64,000 nt of DNA from Homalodisca vitripennis (GCF_021130785.1 NC_060208.1:171796501-171860500), one strand, 5' to 3'. Shown: positions 25,384 through 36,806, numbered from the stretch's first letter. Numbers and translations: made by a program. The notes: generated by a model not told the origin, from the letters alone.

Positions 25384-26015
25384 AGATACTAACTATTTGA
25401 AAAATTTCATTACAATTCTAACGGTACTTGTTTCAACGAAATCCGTCAATGTATAAGTAAGCACTGCCACTTTAAAGGTCCGTTTATACAAGCCGGGAGC
25501 ACCAAATGTTGCTCTTGGCTTGTGCAAGCGTACCTTTAAAGTGGGTGTGCTCGCTGGGCCTGGTTCGATTACTCCATCGATAGTTGGCCCAACGACCCAA
25601 ACATTAGTTTAGTTTTAAATATGAGGGTCGTTGGCCCAACGAATAGTGGTGTAATCGGACCGATTTGTTTCATAAAGTAAAACAACTAAAACGGGTGGTT
25701 GGCCCAACGAACATTATTTACAATTTAAACAGTAAGTTTACAATCAAGGTTCGTTGGCCCAACGATCCAAAATTTACTTACAAATACTAATAGCGTATAT
25801 GGTTCGTTGGGCCAACGACCCTATTGCAATAACAAGTGAAACTGTAGGACACAGGTTTGATTACACTGTTCGTTGGGCCAATGACCCATTTTATAATTTA
25901 TAGAGGTTCGATTAGTCCACTGGGTCGTTGGCCCAACGATCCGATCAAATAAAACATTGCATTTCAAACGAAAAGGGTCGATTAATCCACTGACCGATTA
26001 GTCCACTATGGTCAA
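25384..26015 (+). repeat. Left array of TCGTTGGGCCAACGA motifs (foldback-like arm)
   Basis: Seven copies of a 15-bp interrupted palindrome (TCGTTGG[C/G]CCAACGA and near variants) begin at about 25,583, 25,628, 25,697, 25,751, 25,804, 25,870 and 25,924. Spacers are 30-60 bp and unlike each other. The array is bordered by GGTTCGATTACTCC on the outside and GATTAGTCCACT on the inside. The whole block, including outer flank ATTCTAACGGTACTTGTTTC, recurs inverted at 32,058-32,567. It also holds an extra 85-bp hairpin (25,460-25,548: CCACTTTAAAGGT and ACCTTTAAAGTGG with ACAAGCC/GGCTTGT inside). Confidence 0.75.
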
Positions 26016-26089
26016 GGGCAGGCGGCACGGCAGCCGCTCCTCCTGCACTGTAGTAATTCTATCTGCATTATGAGCGTGAATACATTTGA

Positions 26090-26091
<2 letters not shown>

Positions 26092-26127
<36 letters not shown>
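26092..26127. repeat. (AT)n microsatellite
   Basis: About 17 AT units directly before the large palindrome. Confidence 0.9.
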
Positions 26128-26131
<4 letters not shown>

Positions 26132-26149
26132 ACAAAAAAATAATAATAA

Positions 26150-26389
26150 TTTACCAAAAAATAATAATTTACAAGTTACCTCATATCTGCATTTAATTAA
26201 TATATAATTTATAATAATATTTATAGTTATACACACACACACACACACACACGCGCGCACAAATATAAATATATTTATATTTGTGCGCGCGCGCGCGTGT
26301 GTGTGTGTATAACTATAAATATTATTATAAATTATATATTAATTAAATGCAGATATGAGGTAACTTGTAAATTATTATTTTTTGGTAAA
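26150..26389. repeat. 240-bp near-perfect palindrome with (CA)n/(CG)n tracts
   Basis: The left arm runs from TTTACCAAAAAATAATAATT to AAATATAAATA and the right arm mirrors it to ATTATTATTTTTTGGTAAA. Centre at about 26,271/26,272. Apart from different lengths of the AC and GC runs (left mainly AC, right mainly GC then GT), no mismatches were noticed in arms of about 120 bp. It could extrude as a cruciform. Confidence 0.85.
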
Positions 26390-26464
26390 GAAAAATTACA
26401 TTGGTTAATATAAACGTAATATATTTTAGTGCCAATTTCTTCTACAACATTGACGTAACTAAAC

Positions 26465-26471
26465 ATATATA

Positions 26472-26531
<60 letters not shown>
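26465..26531. repeat. (AT)n/(GT)n microsatellite
   Basis: A short ATGTGTGTGT core followed by about 25 AT units. Confidence 0.9.
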
Positions 26532-26535
<4 letters not shown>

Positions 26536-28114
26536 GTATAAACGGAAAAAAGCGCGATTTAATCTTTATTGAAACTAATTAGTATCGATTTTTTATCATA
26601 TACATATACATGTACAAGTAAAAGAACTGGCCAATTCTCTTCCAAAAAGCCATTGTATAATGTTCTGAAGCATTAAAACATTTTCCTGTATCTGATAAAT
26701 TTCTTCAGATGGATATAAACTACATTAACAGTACATATTAAAGAAAACTACCAATCATTAAAACTTAATTGAGAATATGTTGCCAACTTTAAAATAGAAG
26801 CCTCTGAAGAAATAATGTTGATTATTAATGGGATGTGAGAGAAGGCATTACATTATCTTATAACGGGTATTCTATAAGAGGTAATCTATAAACTAATGCA
26901 GCTGTTAGACTCTTAGTTATAAGTAGAATAGTGTAATTTGTGGTAATATATTAGAAAAACAATGTTATTAGAGATATCGCAAAAAGAATTCAACTGATTT
27001 CACATGCAACTGACCACTACTAGAGCTTTAATTTCCCATAAGTTCAATATTATTCTTTTGATGGTGTCTTCCTCAGTTTCTTTCCAAGTTGAAACATGGA
27101 AACTTGAATTGATGTCTACGTGACAAACCTTGTTATAATTATTAATAGTTTTAATTTGAAGTAAACGTCTTCCTTGTAACTTTGTACGCTGTTATGGTCT
27201 ATAAATTACTTTACAGATACCGAGCCAGAACATACATAAAACAGGCTCGTGACACTTTAAAACTCAACCGTTATCCTATCAAACACTACTTAGAGTGTCA
27301 GCGTAAACCTTAGGTAAATTGACTATAGTACAAGAAGCCTTTGTAGTTCACTCTATGTAAAAGTGAAGACAGCAACAGTGTTAGTGTTGTGTTCGGGGTT
27401 GGGCGTGATAACACTGTGAAAAGCACATTGTCGCATAGCTTCTATAACCCCATTACTACTACCTGTCTAAACCTTTACTCAAGTCAGTGAATCAATCAAT
27501 CATTAGGCTAGTTTTGGGGGTTTTTTTATCGACACTGTGTAGTTTTTATTAGCTGTATCTAATGTAACTTGATTATGCGAGCATCCCGTACGTAAGAGGA
27601 CACGCTAGTAGATGCCGCCTGCTCATCCTAGGCTCTATTTTTAAAAGGAGCAAAAATTGAATGGAAAATAGGCACTTGACTTGTCTCAAACTTGATTAGT
27701 CAATCTTTCATTCCACAGACTTTATAGTAGGCCTAAACGCCTGGGGGTTTTGACCTCGGATTACAACTACAGTTAATGCATTTATATGGTCGATGTGGTA
27801 TTTTGATTTTCAGACTATAAATTACAATGTTTATCAAATTTTTTATCGAGGTTTTTTCAATATTTAAACAAATTACTATAAAAATTCATCTTTGAGCATC
27901 TAGTTTTGCTTTAAATGGTATTTTTTTCATATTATATGTGAAATTTCACCTAAATAGATGTAGAGAAACATCTATTAAGAACACCACTCTTCTTGTTGTG
28001 TTTTTGTTTATGTGTAGGGTTGTCGGACTCTTTAAATGTAGTAAAACGTGAAGGGGAGAGCGGAGCTGCAGGTGCAAAGTACAGTGGAAATATATAATAT
28101 AAAAAATAATATAC

Positions 28115-28490
28115 ATGTGGCCTTATTTTCACATAGTTCAGTGCCTAGCAACGAGGATTTTTATTACTAAGACAGTTTGTTTGTCTAAATTGTAAGATTT
28201 TGAACAGTCTATCAATTGTACTCCATCTCGTACCATGTATATACAAGTATTGTTATTTAATAGGAATCAACCCAACCTTTTCCTATATTGGTGACCTCGA
28301 CGTGGTCTAAACACGTAACCTTCTGATCTGGAAAAGGTTAGGTTGATGTCTAAATAATAAAACTTGTATATAGGTTAACGAGATATGTATTTATTGAGTA
28401 TTGATAGACTGTTCAAAATATTACAAAGTAAACTGTCTTTATAACAACAACAACCCTCGTTACGAGGCACCGAACCATGTGGAACTATTG
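28115..28490. mobile_element. Hairpin (foldback-type) short element
   Basis: The left half (about 28,115-28,285: CATGTGG, AGTGCCTAGCAACGAGG, AAGACAGTTTG, ATTTTGAACAGTCTATCAAT, TCTCGT, TATATACAAGT, TCAACCCAACCTTTTCC) is mirrored by the right half (about 28,320-28,490). The loop contains GGTGACCTCGACGTGG. Long diverged inverted halves with a short loop are the form of a foldback or hairpin MITE. No target duplication could be defined. Confidence 0.6.
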
Positions 28491-28849
28491 TCACATACAC
28501 ATATAACATCATAAACCTATTTCTTATTTAAAGTATAGTAAATCCCTATGACTAAATCCATATTCGAACAGTACTGCTGGACGGTGTACTGATCTATAGA
28601 TTTTAACCAACATTTACATGGTCCAAATGTTGAACCATAGAGACGAAGTTCTAGGGCCAACTCCACATTCATCACGTCAATCCTAGAGGATTTAGGGACC
28701 CATTGACTTTAACCGAAATTGACATGGATACTCCTTCGGATAAATTACGATAATTTTTTAATCCCCTTTCCCTTGAAGACAAGGGACACAGTTTAAGAGC
28801 ATAAATGTTTTTCGGACAACTTCCTCTGCATGGCAATGGGAGTGGGTGT

Positions 28850-29090
28850 ATAAATTTTCGTGAGAATTCACTTACTTATTGACTTGAAATTTTGCTTGAA
28901 TAATCATTTCTGCATAAGGAACATTGGTTCGATGATGCGTGCCATGGGATTTGCCTGAGTGTTAGGAAACATTTTTACATATTTATCTTATGAATAACCA
29001 CGATGAAAACGAAAAAAATATTAAATAAAGAAATTTGTAAATGGATTTGATTACAAATTAAAACACAGAATTATTTTTTGAGGCACAAAA
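28850..29090. repeat. Interspersed repeat also present at 62.3 kb
   Basis: CCATGGGATTTGCCTGAGTG, TTAGGAAACATTTTTA, ATGAATAACCACGATGAAAA and AAATAAAGAAATTTGTAAA closely resemble 62,330-62,460 (CTATGGGATTTGGCTGAATG, TTAGCAAATATTTTTA, ATGGGTAACCACGAGAATG, AAATAAATAAATTTATTAA). Confidence 0.6.
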
Positions 29091-29224
29091 TTAGTACAGA
29101 AGTCTCAAGGTTTTTTAGTATTTCTATCATGTTTGTGTCGAAGTTCACGGAGCCGTTTATCGAGGGGACTGAAGTATTTCCTTTTTTTTTGTTCTCTTAG
29201 GACAAGAAGCTTATAAATTGCACT

Positions 29225-29825
29225 TAGTCCTGTAAGAACCTTTGCGCTGCTTCCGGAGTGACAGGATATTCAGGATGGGTAACGTTAGGGAGTAGGGGCC
29301 GCCTCCTATCGAGATCCATGAGAAAGAATTGGGGCACTACATCTCAAAGTCATCCCGGAAGAAGGGGAGGCCAGCTCTTAACCAGCCTCTCCAGTCAAAG
29401 TAGGCAGGGGGTGGCACACCCTTGTTGAAGTTAACAAGAACCTCTGAGGTAAGGGAACAAACCCCACCAACTCCAACAGTCATCTTCCACAGTAGACTAA
29501 ACCTATCGAATTGCCCATGAACCCCAGAATCTCAACATTTGCGGTTAGTGATGTGCCGCTACTGGACATCCATAAGGTTGCCCAGATTGAAGTGGCACAT
29601 TGGTTTTTGCTGTGCCCAGTGGTGGGTTCAACTGGTAGGTATAAACCAGCCAGAAGTGATCCCTGCTGGGTAATCCAGACTATTCTTAGTAATCAAAGTA
29701 TTTCCTTAGTCGCCAATTGTGATAACGACATGTTCTGTCAATCAAACGAAGAAGAGTATGAAGATATAGAAGACAAGACAACAGCACAGAGACCAGGAGG
29801 AAGTGCTAGGCCACACAGATAAGCT
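29225..29825 (+). other. GC-richer island with an unrecognised 103-codon frame
   Basis: The part 29,225-29,700 is distinctly less AT-rich than its surroundings. A plus-strand frame 29,511-29,822 (…RISTFAVSDVPLLDIHKVAQ…) ends with an acidic EEEYEDIEDK stretch, and its first codon as called is not ATG. No family is recognised. Retroelement 5' region or retroposed sequence are both possible. Confidence 0.25.
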
Positions 29826-29829
29826 GGCT

Positions 29830-31520
29830 TCCGGGAACTAGGGCATAATAATATTTTTCTATCAATAACCTAAATTACGGCTGTTTTGAAAATTCTTCCT
29901 CTTCATTCGTCCAATTTCAAGCACAAAGCCTGGAACTTCACAACCGCCTAAATTGTTTGAAATGATAAACATTTCATTGATATATGTTCATTTATAAAAC
30001 TATCCCGAACAATTATGGACGTCAGTGATTGCCGTTGATAGATGTCGTAATCACAAAAACAAATACGTTTGGCTTCGTCAGCCCTAAAACCCTTACTTCC
30101 CAAAAAAATTCAAAACAAAACGGAAACTTATTTTAAATATCTAACATTTCACTCCTAAAATTAATATTACAATTTTCAGTATGCATTGTAATATTTTTAC
30201 CAGTTGATACCAAAGTTTATGAATTAACGCTTTTACAAGAACTATATTTTACTTAAATTTTGTACATAAAAACAAAATCAGCAATTTCATTAATTTAAAT
30301 TACCTCACTTTCCTAACTGTTGATTTGCGCAGATTTTTACATTAAATCAAGTTTACAATGTAGTAGTCAGAAATGTACAATGTGTATGATATTAAAACCA
30401 AACCTGATATAATAATTCTTAAATTTAAAATTAAGTTTTATTGTAAAATCTGTAATATTTTTAAAATTACTTACACCCTGTTATTACATTGTTATTCTCT
30501 TTGCTTAATATTCAAAGTTTACACATATCACAGTTGTTGTTTATATTTTGCTTGTATCCAATTCTATTTTACCACTAACCTGATGTATAAAATTAAATTA
30601 AAAATTACGTTACTTCAAAATAACTGTCGGGCTTAAAAAATAAAATTGTATTCCTTGGTTGTTTTGTATGCAAGAAAGAAAACTTATTCAAGTAAGGTAA
30701 GCAAAATATAAAATATTTATATTTAATAGAAATATTTTATGGATAAAATGGTATAAATAAATTGCACTAATTCTTGATTATTTAAAAGATATTTTTATAG
30801 AGATTATTTCTCAAATAATTCCAGTATCGATTTATTGTGGTCAAACAATCACATCGTTAAATAGTGAAGATTTATTCCATAATTATTCTTTTTGCTATCA
30901 AAGAATAAGTGTTTGTGATGAAGAGTACTGCGTTTATAAAAGTTAAACATTGCAGATTATATCAAAAGAATATTCATCTTAGCGATATTATTTAAATTTA
31001 ATTTAATTCAAATAATTCAGGTAAATCCATTACGTCCTACTCGAAACCTTAGTCAACCTTTATTTTATGTCACTGGCAATGTAGTAATCGATAGTAATAT
31101 TATCTGTAGGTCTTTATGTATAAATCTTGTATTATAGTTTCCCATTATGTGTCTTGTTATGTTATTTGTATTTTATAAGTGTTTGATTCCAAAGATTTAA
31201 GATTGAAAATTCAAATGATTACAAAATATTTTTAAGTGAAAGTGGTTCATCAATCGAACTACACATAACCGTCGATCAAAATTACATTCTTGTGTAACAA
31301 TGTGTTAATAACTTGTGTCAAATGTCAAACACCATAAAATATGTAAATAACGCTTCTAACTGTAGTTATAACTATATATTTTGTAACAATTTTTACATGA
31401 TATTAAGGATTATGGACCCTGAGAAATCTTACAACAATAGGTTTTAAAGATACAAAATAATTCTTGATAAATTGTATAATGAAAAATAATTGAGTTTGAA
31501 ATGGCGTTAAAATGTTATAT
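29830..31520. other. Very AT-rich stretch, no gene
   Basis: Frames here are low-complexity Ile/Lys/Tyr/Phe strings without motifs and are best taken as chance. Confidence 0.4.
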
Positions 31521-31526
31521 GATATT

Positions 31527-31527
<1 letters not shown>

Positions 31528-31577
<50 letters not shown>
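31528..31577. repeat. (AT)n microsatellite
   Basis: About 24 uninterrupted AT units, with a further short AT run at 31,598-31,611. Confidence 0.9.
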
Positions 31578-31581
<4 letters not shown>

Positions 31582-32057
31582 AAACAAAAAAAATTTTTAT
31601 ATATATATATTTGAAAAACAATTATTCCTAAACTTGTAAAACGTATGCGTCTAACAACGTTTACGGAATTTCAATGTATTTTACCTACTTCTTATTAACC
31701 AGAAAAGATATAACTATCAACGAAATTAATAATCTAATATTTGATTACATATGAAACCACTTATACTTTATATTAACCTTGTTATGTAAGTATTAAAAAG
31801 GTCATGATAAAAACAAAATGTCATCTGATAATTATGTAAGCATTTGTGGATACTAATACTGATATAATAGTACATAATCCTACTAATATGTATATCTTTA
31901 TTTTTAGTATTTAATATTTATCGGGTTACTTTATCATATACGAAATATTTTCTACATACATTAGTATTTAGAGAACAACACTAAAAAAACATATTAATTG
32001 GAATGCTAAAAAAAGTAAAACATTGTCTTGCAAGAGGGCTTAGAAGGAGACGGAGAA

Positions 32058-32567
32058 TAAAGTAGTGGACTAATGGACCCTCTGGTCGCTTAAAAAAGCT
32101 AATGCAGCGGCGTGGGTCGTTGGGCCAACGCCTGGTGGTGTAATCGGCCCTCTTTTAAAAATCGTAGAAATCATTCCATTAAGGTTGTTGGCTCAACGAC
32201 CCCCTTCAAATATTATTGCTTAATATTAATTCATGGCCCAATTATACCACTGACCGTTGGCCCAACGAACCTATACCAGTAAATAATAACCATAAGGTTC
32301 GTTGGGCCAACGACCCTATATTTACAATTTACAAAAACTAAACGAATAGGATCGTTGGGCCAACGAGCCAGTGGAGTAATCGAACCTATGCATGTTTGTA
32401 AAATGGGTCGTTGGGCCAACGACCATCTGTACAAATTTCATTTCTTCCAGGAGGGTCGTTGGGCCAACGATCAGTGGAGTAATCGAACCGTCCCCTGCTC
32501 GCTTATTCGTTAATGGATTTCGTTGAAAAAAAGTACCGTTGGAATTGTTATACAAATTTCAAAATAG
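32058..32567 (-). repeat. Right array of TCGTTGGGCCAACGA motifs (inverted partner)
   Basis: Seven motif copies begin at about 32,117, 32,186, 32,254, 32,299, 32,352, 32,408 and 32,457. It is bordered inside by GTGGACTAATGG and outside by GGAGTAATCGAACC, the inverse order of the left array. Reverse-complemented, its outer flank (ATTCCAACGGTACTTTTTTT then CAACGAAATCC) matches the left outer flank. Confidence 0.75.
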
Positions 32568-32629
32568 TATCTTGTATAACATATGTAAAACAGCTGATGC
32601 CTAAAAGACAAATGTTTGCTGCTCGCCGA

Positions 32630-32697
32630 ACATTACTGCCACCCGGCTGTTCTAAAGTCGATACATATCTCGCGTGACAGTGAGAGTGTTAAACTAC
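32630..32697 (+). repeat. Short TTAA-ended repeat, partial copy
   Basis: CCCGGCTGTTCTAAAGTCG and GTGACAGTGAGAGTGTTAAA match the right half of the 37.5-kb element. The left half is not preserved. Confidence 0.5.
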
Positions 32698-33799
32698 TTC
32701 ATCTATGAACGCTTGTTTTATCAAATTTACAATCCCGAAAAATTCAAAACCTTCAACAACTCATTTTCCAAGACATTTACTGCATTAATTAAGTTAGTAG
32801 TGATTAACCAATTTTTACACATAGTTACAACGAATGCATTGGTATCCGTAAGTAAGTGTTATACCTCAAAATTTGTTATATTAGTTTCCCAATTGATTTT
32901 ATATATTATAGTGTTGGCTTTTTATATAGAAGTCAAGATAACATTGAAATTGTGATATTTGAAAGAAAGCGTCGCCCAAGTTCAAAACAATGAATAAGGA
33001 ATTTGTTACGCACTATTAAGATAGTAATATGAATACAATCTGTGTGTCGCTCGATCACCGAAACTTCAGCTGGTGTATGGGTCTTTATTAGGAATAATAG
33101 TTTTTAAAATTTTAAATTCATAGCCATTATTCCTGAAGACGGAATTGAACAAAAAAAATCTGATCACTACACGAGGAATTACAGGTATTTAAAGTAGAAA
33201 ATTTAGGCAATTTTGTTATCAGGGCCAAATAAAGACTGCTGAGGATAAAAATGTGAAATATTTACAGTACATGTATTTGAAAATGAGTTATATACAACTT
33301 TAGAGTGTGACATAATGTTCGTTCATTTATAGCTTAAAAATAAATTAACTGTAATTTAAGAAAATTACAAGTTTTCATATTTTTTCTCAAGGGTATTTTA
33401 ACATTGTTATAAATGAAAACAATGTCATTACCTCCAGTCATATATTATGCGCATACAGTACAAAGTTCATATTCGTATCCTGATCATTTTTTCTTTTGGA
33501 CTAATTACAATGTGCTTTTAAATCCTGCTTCAAGTGAATGATTATTCCTTAAAGAGTGATAAAATAATTGTCCATGTTTTACTGGCATCTTAAAGGGTTG
33601 CAACCAAAATGTTCTTTAAAATTAAACTAATTATACTATCCAGTAAACCGATTGCACCACCAAAGTGGAACCAAACTAACTAGTAAGCCAGGTCATGATT
33701 TGTTTTACGTACGGTATTTATAAAATTGTATAAGACCAACAATTCTGGATAGCGCAAACATAGGAGGATCTGGCTAATACAATCTTACCTTAGTTCGAC

Positions 33800-34400
33800 A
33801 AGTGGTCAAATGTCAACAACTACGAGCATCGGAAGAACCGCTCTGGGAACACGAGTGCGGGAAGGTAAGGTTCCGTTGACACTGGCACCGACTGCGGTAC
33901 TGAGCGGCGCGGCGCGGGGTGGCGCGGTATGACGCTCAGGCTAGGCGAGGCGTCGTGAACATCGACTAAAGGTGGCGCCACAGTCCGCCCTTGCGCCTCG
34001 TCCACCCCACCTCCATCCTCGTGTCGTTCCGTTGTTTATCATAGCACTGCTTGGAAAAACGTTGTGCTGGACCTGTTCCAGACATTCCAGAGTTACTTGT
34101 ATTCCTCGTTATAGTACATTTCCTTTTCAGAGTTAGTTCGTTAATTATTATCGCCTATACTATAAAACTATCCCGGATTGATTTATTTGCCCCACACTGT
34201 CCCCGCGAATATTGGTGTTCGTGATTACTGCTTGAGTCGATGTGACTGTGATTAATTGTGTTCCATTTCTGGAGTGGGCGTTAGCTAGGGCGTAGGGCGA
34301 GCCGATATTGTTCTCGGTTGCTGGAGAAGCGTATTCCAAGAACAGTCCGTACCCAGGGATAAATGACTTGGTTGTCTTTACCAATTAACTAATATGAAAG
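33800..34400 (-). promoter_or_regulatory. CpG-rich segment, possible promoter/5'UTR
   Basis: The part 33,820-34,030 is the most CpG-dense stretch in the window (GGCGCGGCGCGGGGTGGCGC). On the minus strand it contains GCTCAGTACCGCAG, a match to the arthropod initiator TCAGT. A minus-strand frame of 74 codons (34,160-34,384) is unrecognised. It lies on the 5' side of the ABCA exons and could be an upstream promoter, but no splice link was shown. Confidence 0.3.
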
Positions 34401-34489
34401 AAATCAAGATTTGGTAATATGTGTTATGTACTCAAGATCATTATTGACGTAGGTGAGTTGAAAGAAAAACAGAGGTTATTTTGTAACAA

Positions 34490-34900
34490 GAGCATCACGA
34501 CGTTTCGAGTATTGGTACTGTCCTCTTCTTCAGGCGCACAATCTTAAATCGTACTGATAACCATGCAAGAAAGTGAATAGTACAAAAAACATATCGATGG
34601 AAGAGGCGAAGTTTACGACAAAAACTTACAAGTGAAGAACACAAGCATATAAATATGAGACAGCCAAAAATCAGAAGCATAAGCGTAAATCTCGATGCCC
34701 AACATTTATACGTACTGCAAGCAACACACTGTGCGCCAAAACAAGTAGTTGAACTTGAGCAGGAAATTCCCCACGGGCCGAAGAAGGTACGTCCAAGAGG
34801 CTGAGCACGGCATGACATACCTGGAGTGGAATACAACCTACTACAGAAAGCATGGCGGGAGGAGGAAGATAAGGACTGACGTTTTCTGGTTGCTATCATG
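34490..34900 (-). pseudogene. Possible retroelement remnant (Penelope-like tail motif)
   Basis: The minus-strand frame 34,495-34,899 ends LKKRTVPILETS, from DNA reading CTGAAGAAGAGGACAGTACC followed by AATACTCGAAACGTCGTG. A CTGAAGAAGAGGA...TCGAAACGT string is familiar from the end of the GIY-YIG part and 3' region of Penelope-like and some other retroelements. The rest of the frame shows no clear domain. The class is tentative. Confidence 0.3.
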
Positions 34901-35964
34901 GCCTATTTATTGGATGGGTTTTCTAATTTGTATAATTTATGTAGATTTTCTAGTTTTCTTTTCCTTTTTTTTTTTGTTAAGGTAATCACAGTGACTTAGC
35001 AACAGAAAATTGACGTAGGTAGGTCTATTAATTTTATAAATCACGTATCAATGTTACGAGCTTTGGTAAAAACGGGATATTCGTTTGATTGAATTTTAAA
35101 TGTTTTGAAAAGTACAAATCAACCCCAATAAAATAAGATAGGGGTAGCATATGCCACACCGCGTGTCGTAACAGGCTTCGCTGTGTGTGTATGCAAAATT
35201 CAAACCTATAAGTCATTTCTTTCTCAATATGCCCTGCGAACAGTCAGTCGGGCAATCATTAAAAAAATAACTGCTTCATCAAATGGGTTAAGCATTAATG
35301 GCTTCAATCAATAAAAACAAAAATGTAAGAACTCGATTTCTTTAATTATTTGCTGTACAATACGTTAATATAAACAGTTAACTATATAAGACAAAAATAT
35401 GTAGCATAGTTAAACGATACTTCTTGGCTTAATAACTACTACTATGAGCAACAATAATACGGACACAGCTCGCGAGGACTTGGTTTCATAGCTGGGAAAG
35501 GCCAATTTGTCTAATGGATATCATCAAACTGATACCGGAGTGTGTGTTTAACTCAGCCACATAAAACAGAAGCGTCCATAGCAATTTTGTATCGTACTAT
35601 TAAGTATTATAGTTATGCCATTTCCATATGGAAACATTAGTTGTTTCACTCGTTGTAACTACCATTTCCGATGTTACAGTTAATATAAAGCTGCGTGTAG
35701 AAGTTAGTCTCCTTCAGGACGTTTTAGTAATGTTAATTCGATTTAGCACAGGGCTCTAGTGTGCATTAATCGTGACCACTAATTATTTAAAACAGAGCTC
35801 GAGTATAGTGATAATGTTTCCATCACTTAGTATTTCACCAACACCTCCTCCAATTTATATTATTATCAATACAATATTTATAATATAATAAAGAAAATTC
35901 AAAACTCTAAAGTGAAAAGTGATTTATTAATATAAAAGTAGCATTCCAAAACTATAAAAATCGC

Positions 35965-36035
35965 TTTGAACTTGATTGTTACTTGTAACAATCCCGGCTG
36001 TCCTAAAGTTTGTTCATGACCGGTGTCGCAGTGAA
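35965..36035 (+). repeat. Short TTAA-ended repeat, partial copy
   Basis: CCCGGCTGTCCTAAAGTTTG and GTCGCAGTGAAGGCGTTAA match the right half of the 37.5-kb element; the left half is not recognisable. Confidence 0.5.
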
Positions 36036-36099
36036 GGCGTTAAATCAAGTGTATGTACCCTGTCCATATTTTTTAGATTTTAATACAACCACAAAGTAA

Positions 36100-36515
36100 C
36101 AAGTCAACTACTAGATCCTCGCACGGCACGGATAGTCACCGTACACTTACACTCGACTATATTACACATGCACAGAATAATGCAACTGCCAGATGATTCG
36201 ACGTCTGCTCTGCTTATTTGTCGCGCCAGTCGCAGCACACCTGTCTGCACATGTCACCAGGCATACAGCATCGCACTTCCTGCCTCCTACCATGGCGGAC
36301 CGCTGAGTCATTATTTTTTACCAACTCGCATATTTGGATTTACGATGGCAACAATGTTTACTCGCAATTTGTTTACAAAGTTTTATCTTTATGTCAACGT
36401 TTGTCTGAAACGCAACAAACTTCTCGGCCAAAACGCTTGACACAAACTGCTGTGTATGGATATGGAGGATTCAGACTGTCCCATTTGCTTTCCTATGGGG
36501 GAATATAATACTAAC
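36100..36515 (+). other. Moderate-GC segment with a possible gene start (C-x-x-C)
   Basis: At 36,456 ATG opens MDMEDSDCPICFPMGEYNTN, which begins like a RING-finger N-terminus (C-P-I-C-F). No clear donor follows before a hAT short element interrupts at 36,525, and no further zinc ligands are seen. The region also holds overlapping frames from 36,168. It may be a first exon with flanking promoter, or chance. Confidence 0.22.
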
Positions 36516-36524
36516 GTTAAAATC

Positions 36525-36806
36525 CAGGCCCGTGCGCATGGGGGGGGGGTTTTGGGGGTTCAAACCCCCCCCCCCTTGAAGATTGGGATATATCATATTG
36601 TTTCCATATATCAGTTTAATTGTGCTCTATTGCGCCGTCAGTTTACGCGCATGCGCGCGCAAATATTTCCAATCGTTTGATTGCGCGCGCTTTCCGCCTG
36701 ATTTGTGTTATATACTGTTTAAAAATTGGAGCTCCGACGCGCTACACAATTGGTCGCGCGGGACCAAAAACCCCCCCCCCCAAATAAAATTCTGCGCACG
36801 GACCTG
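36525..36806. mobile_element. hAT-type short element with 8-bp target duplication
   Basis: The termini are CAGGCCCGTGCGCA and, inverted, CAGGTCCGTGCGCA. It is flanked by perfect 8-bp duplications TTAAAATC at 36,517-36,524 and 36,807-36,814. Next to both ends lie long homopolymers (G10 near 36,540; C11 near 36,565 and 36,770), and the interior is rich in CGCGCG-type words. No transposase is encoded. Size 282 bp. Confidence 0.9.

Noticed and set aside
30373..30636. 87-codon AT-rich plus-strand frame
   Set aside because: Low-complexity composition with no motif, as expected by chance in very AT-rich DNA.
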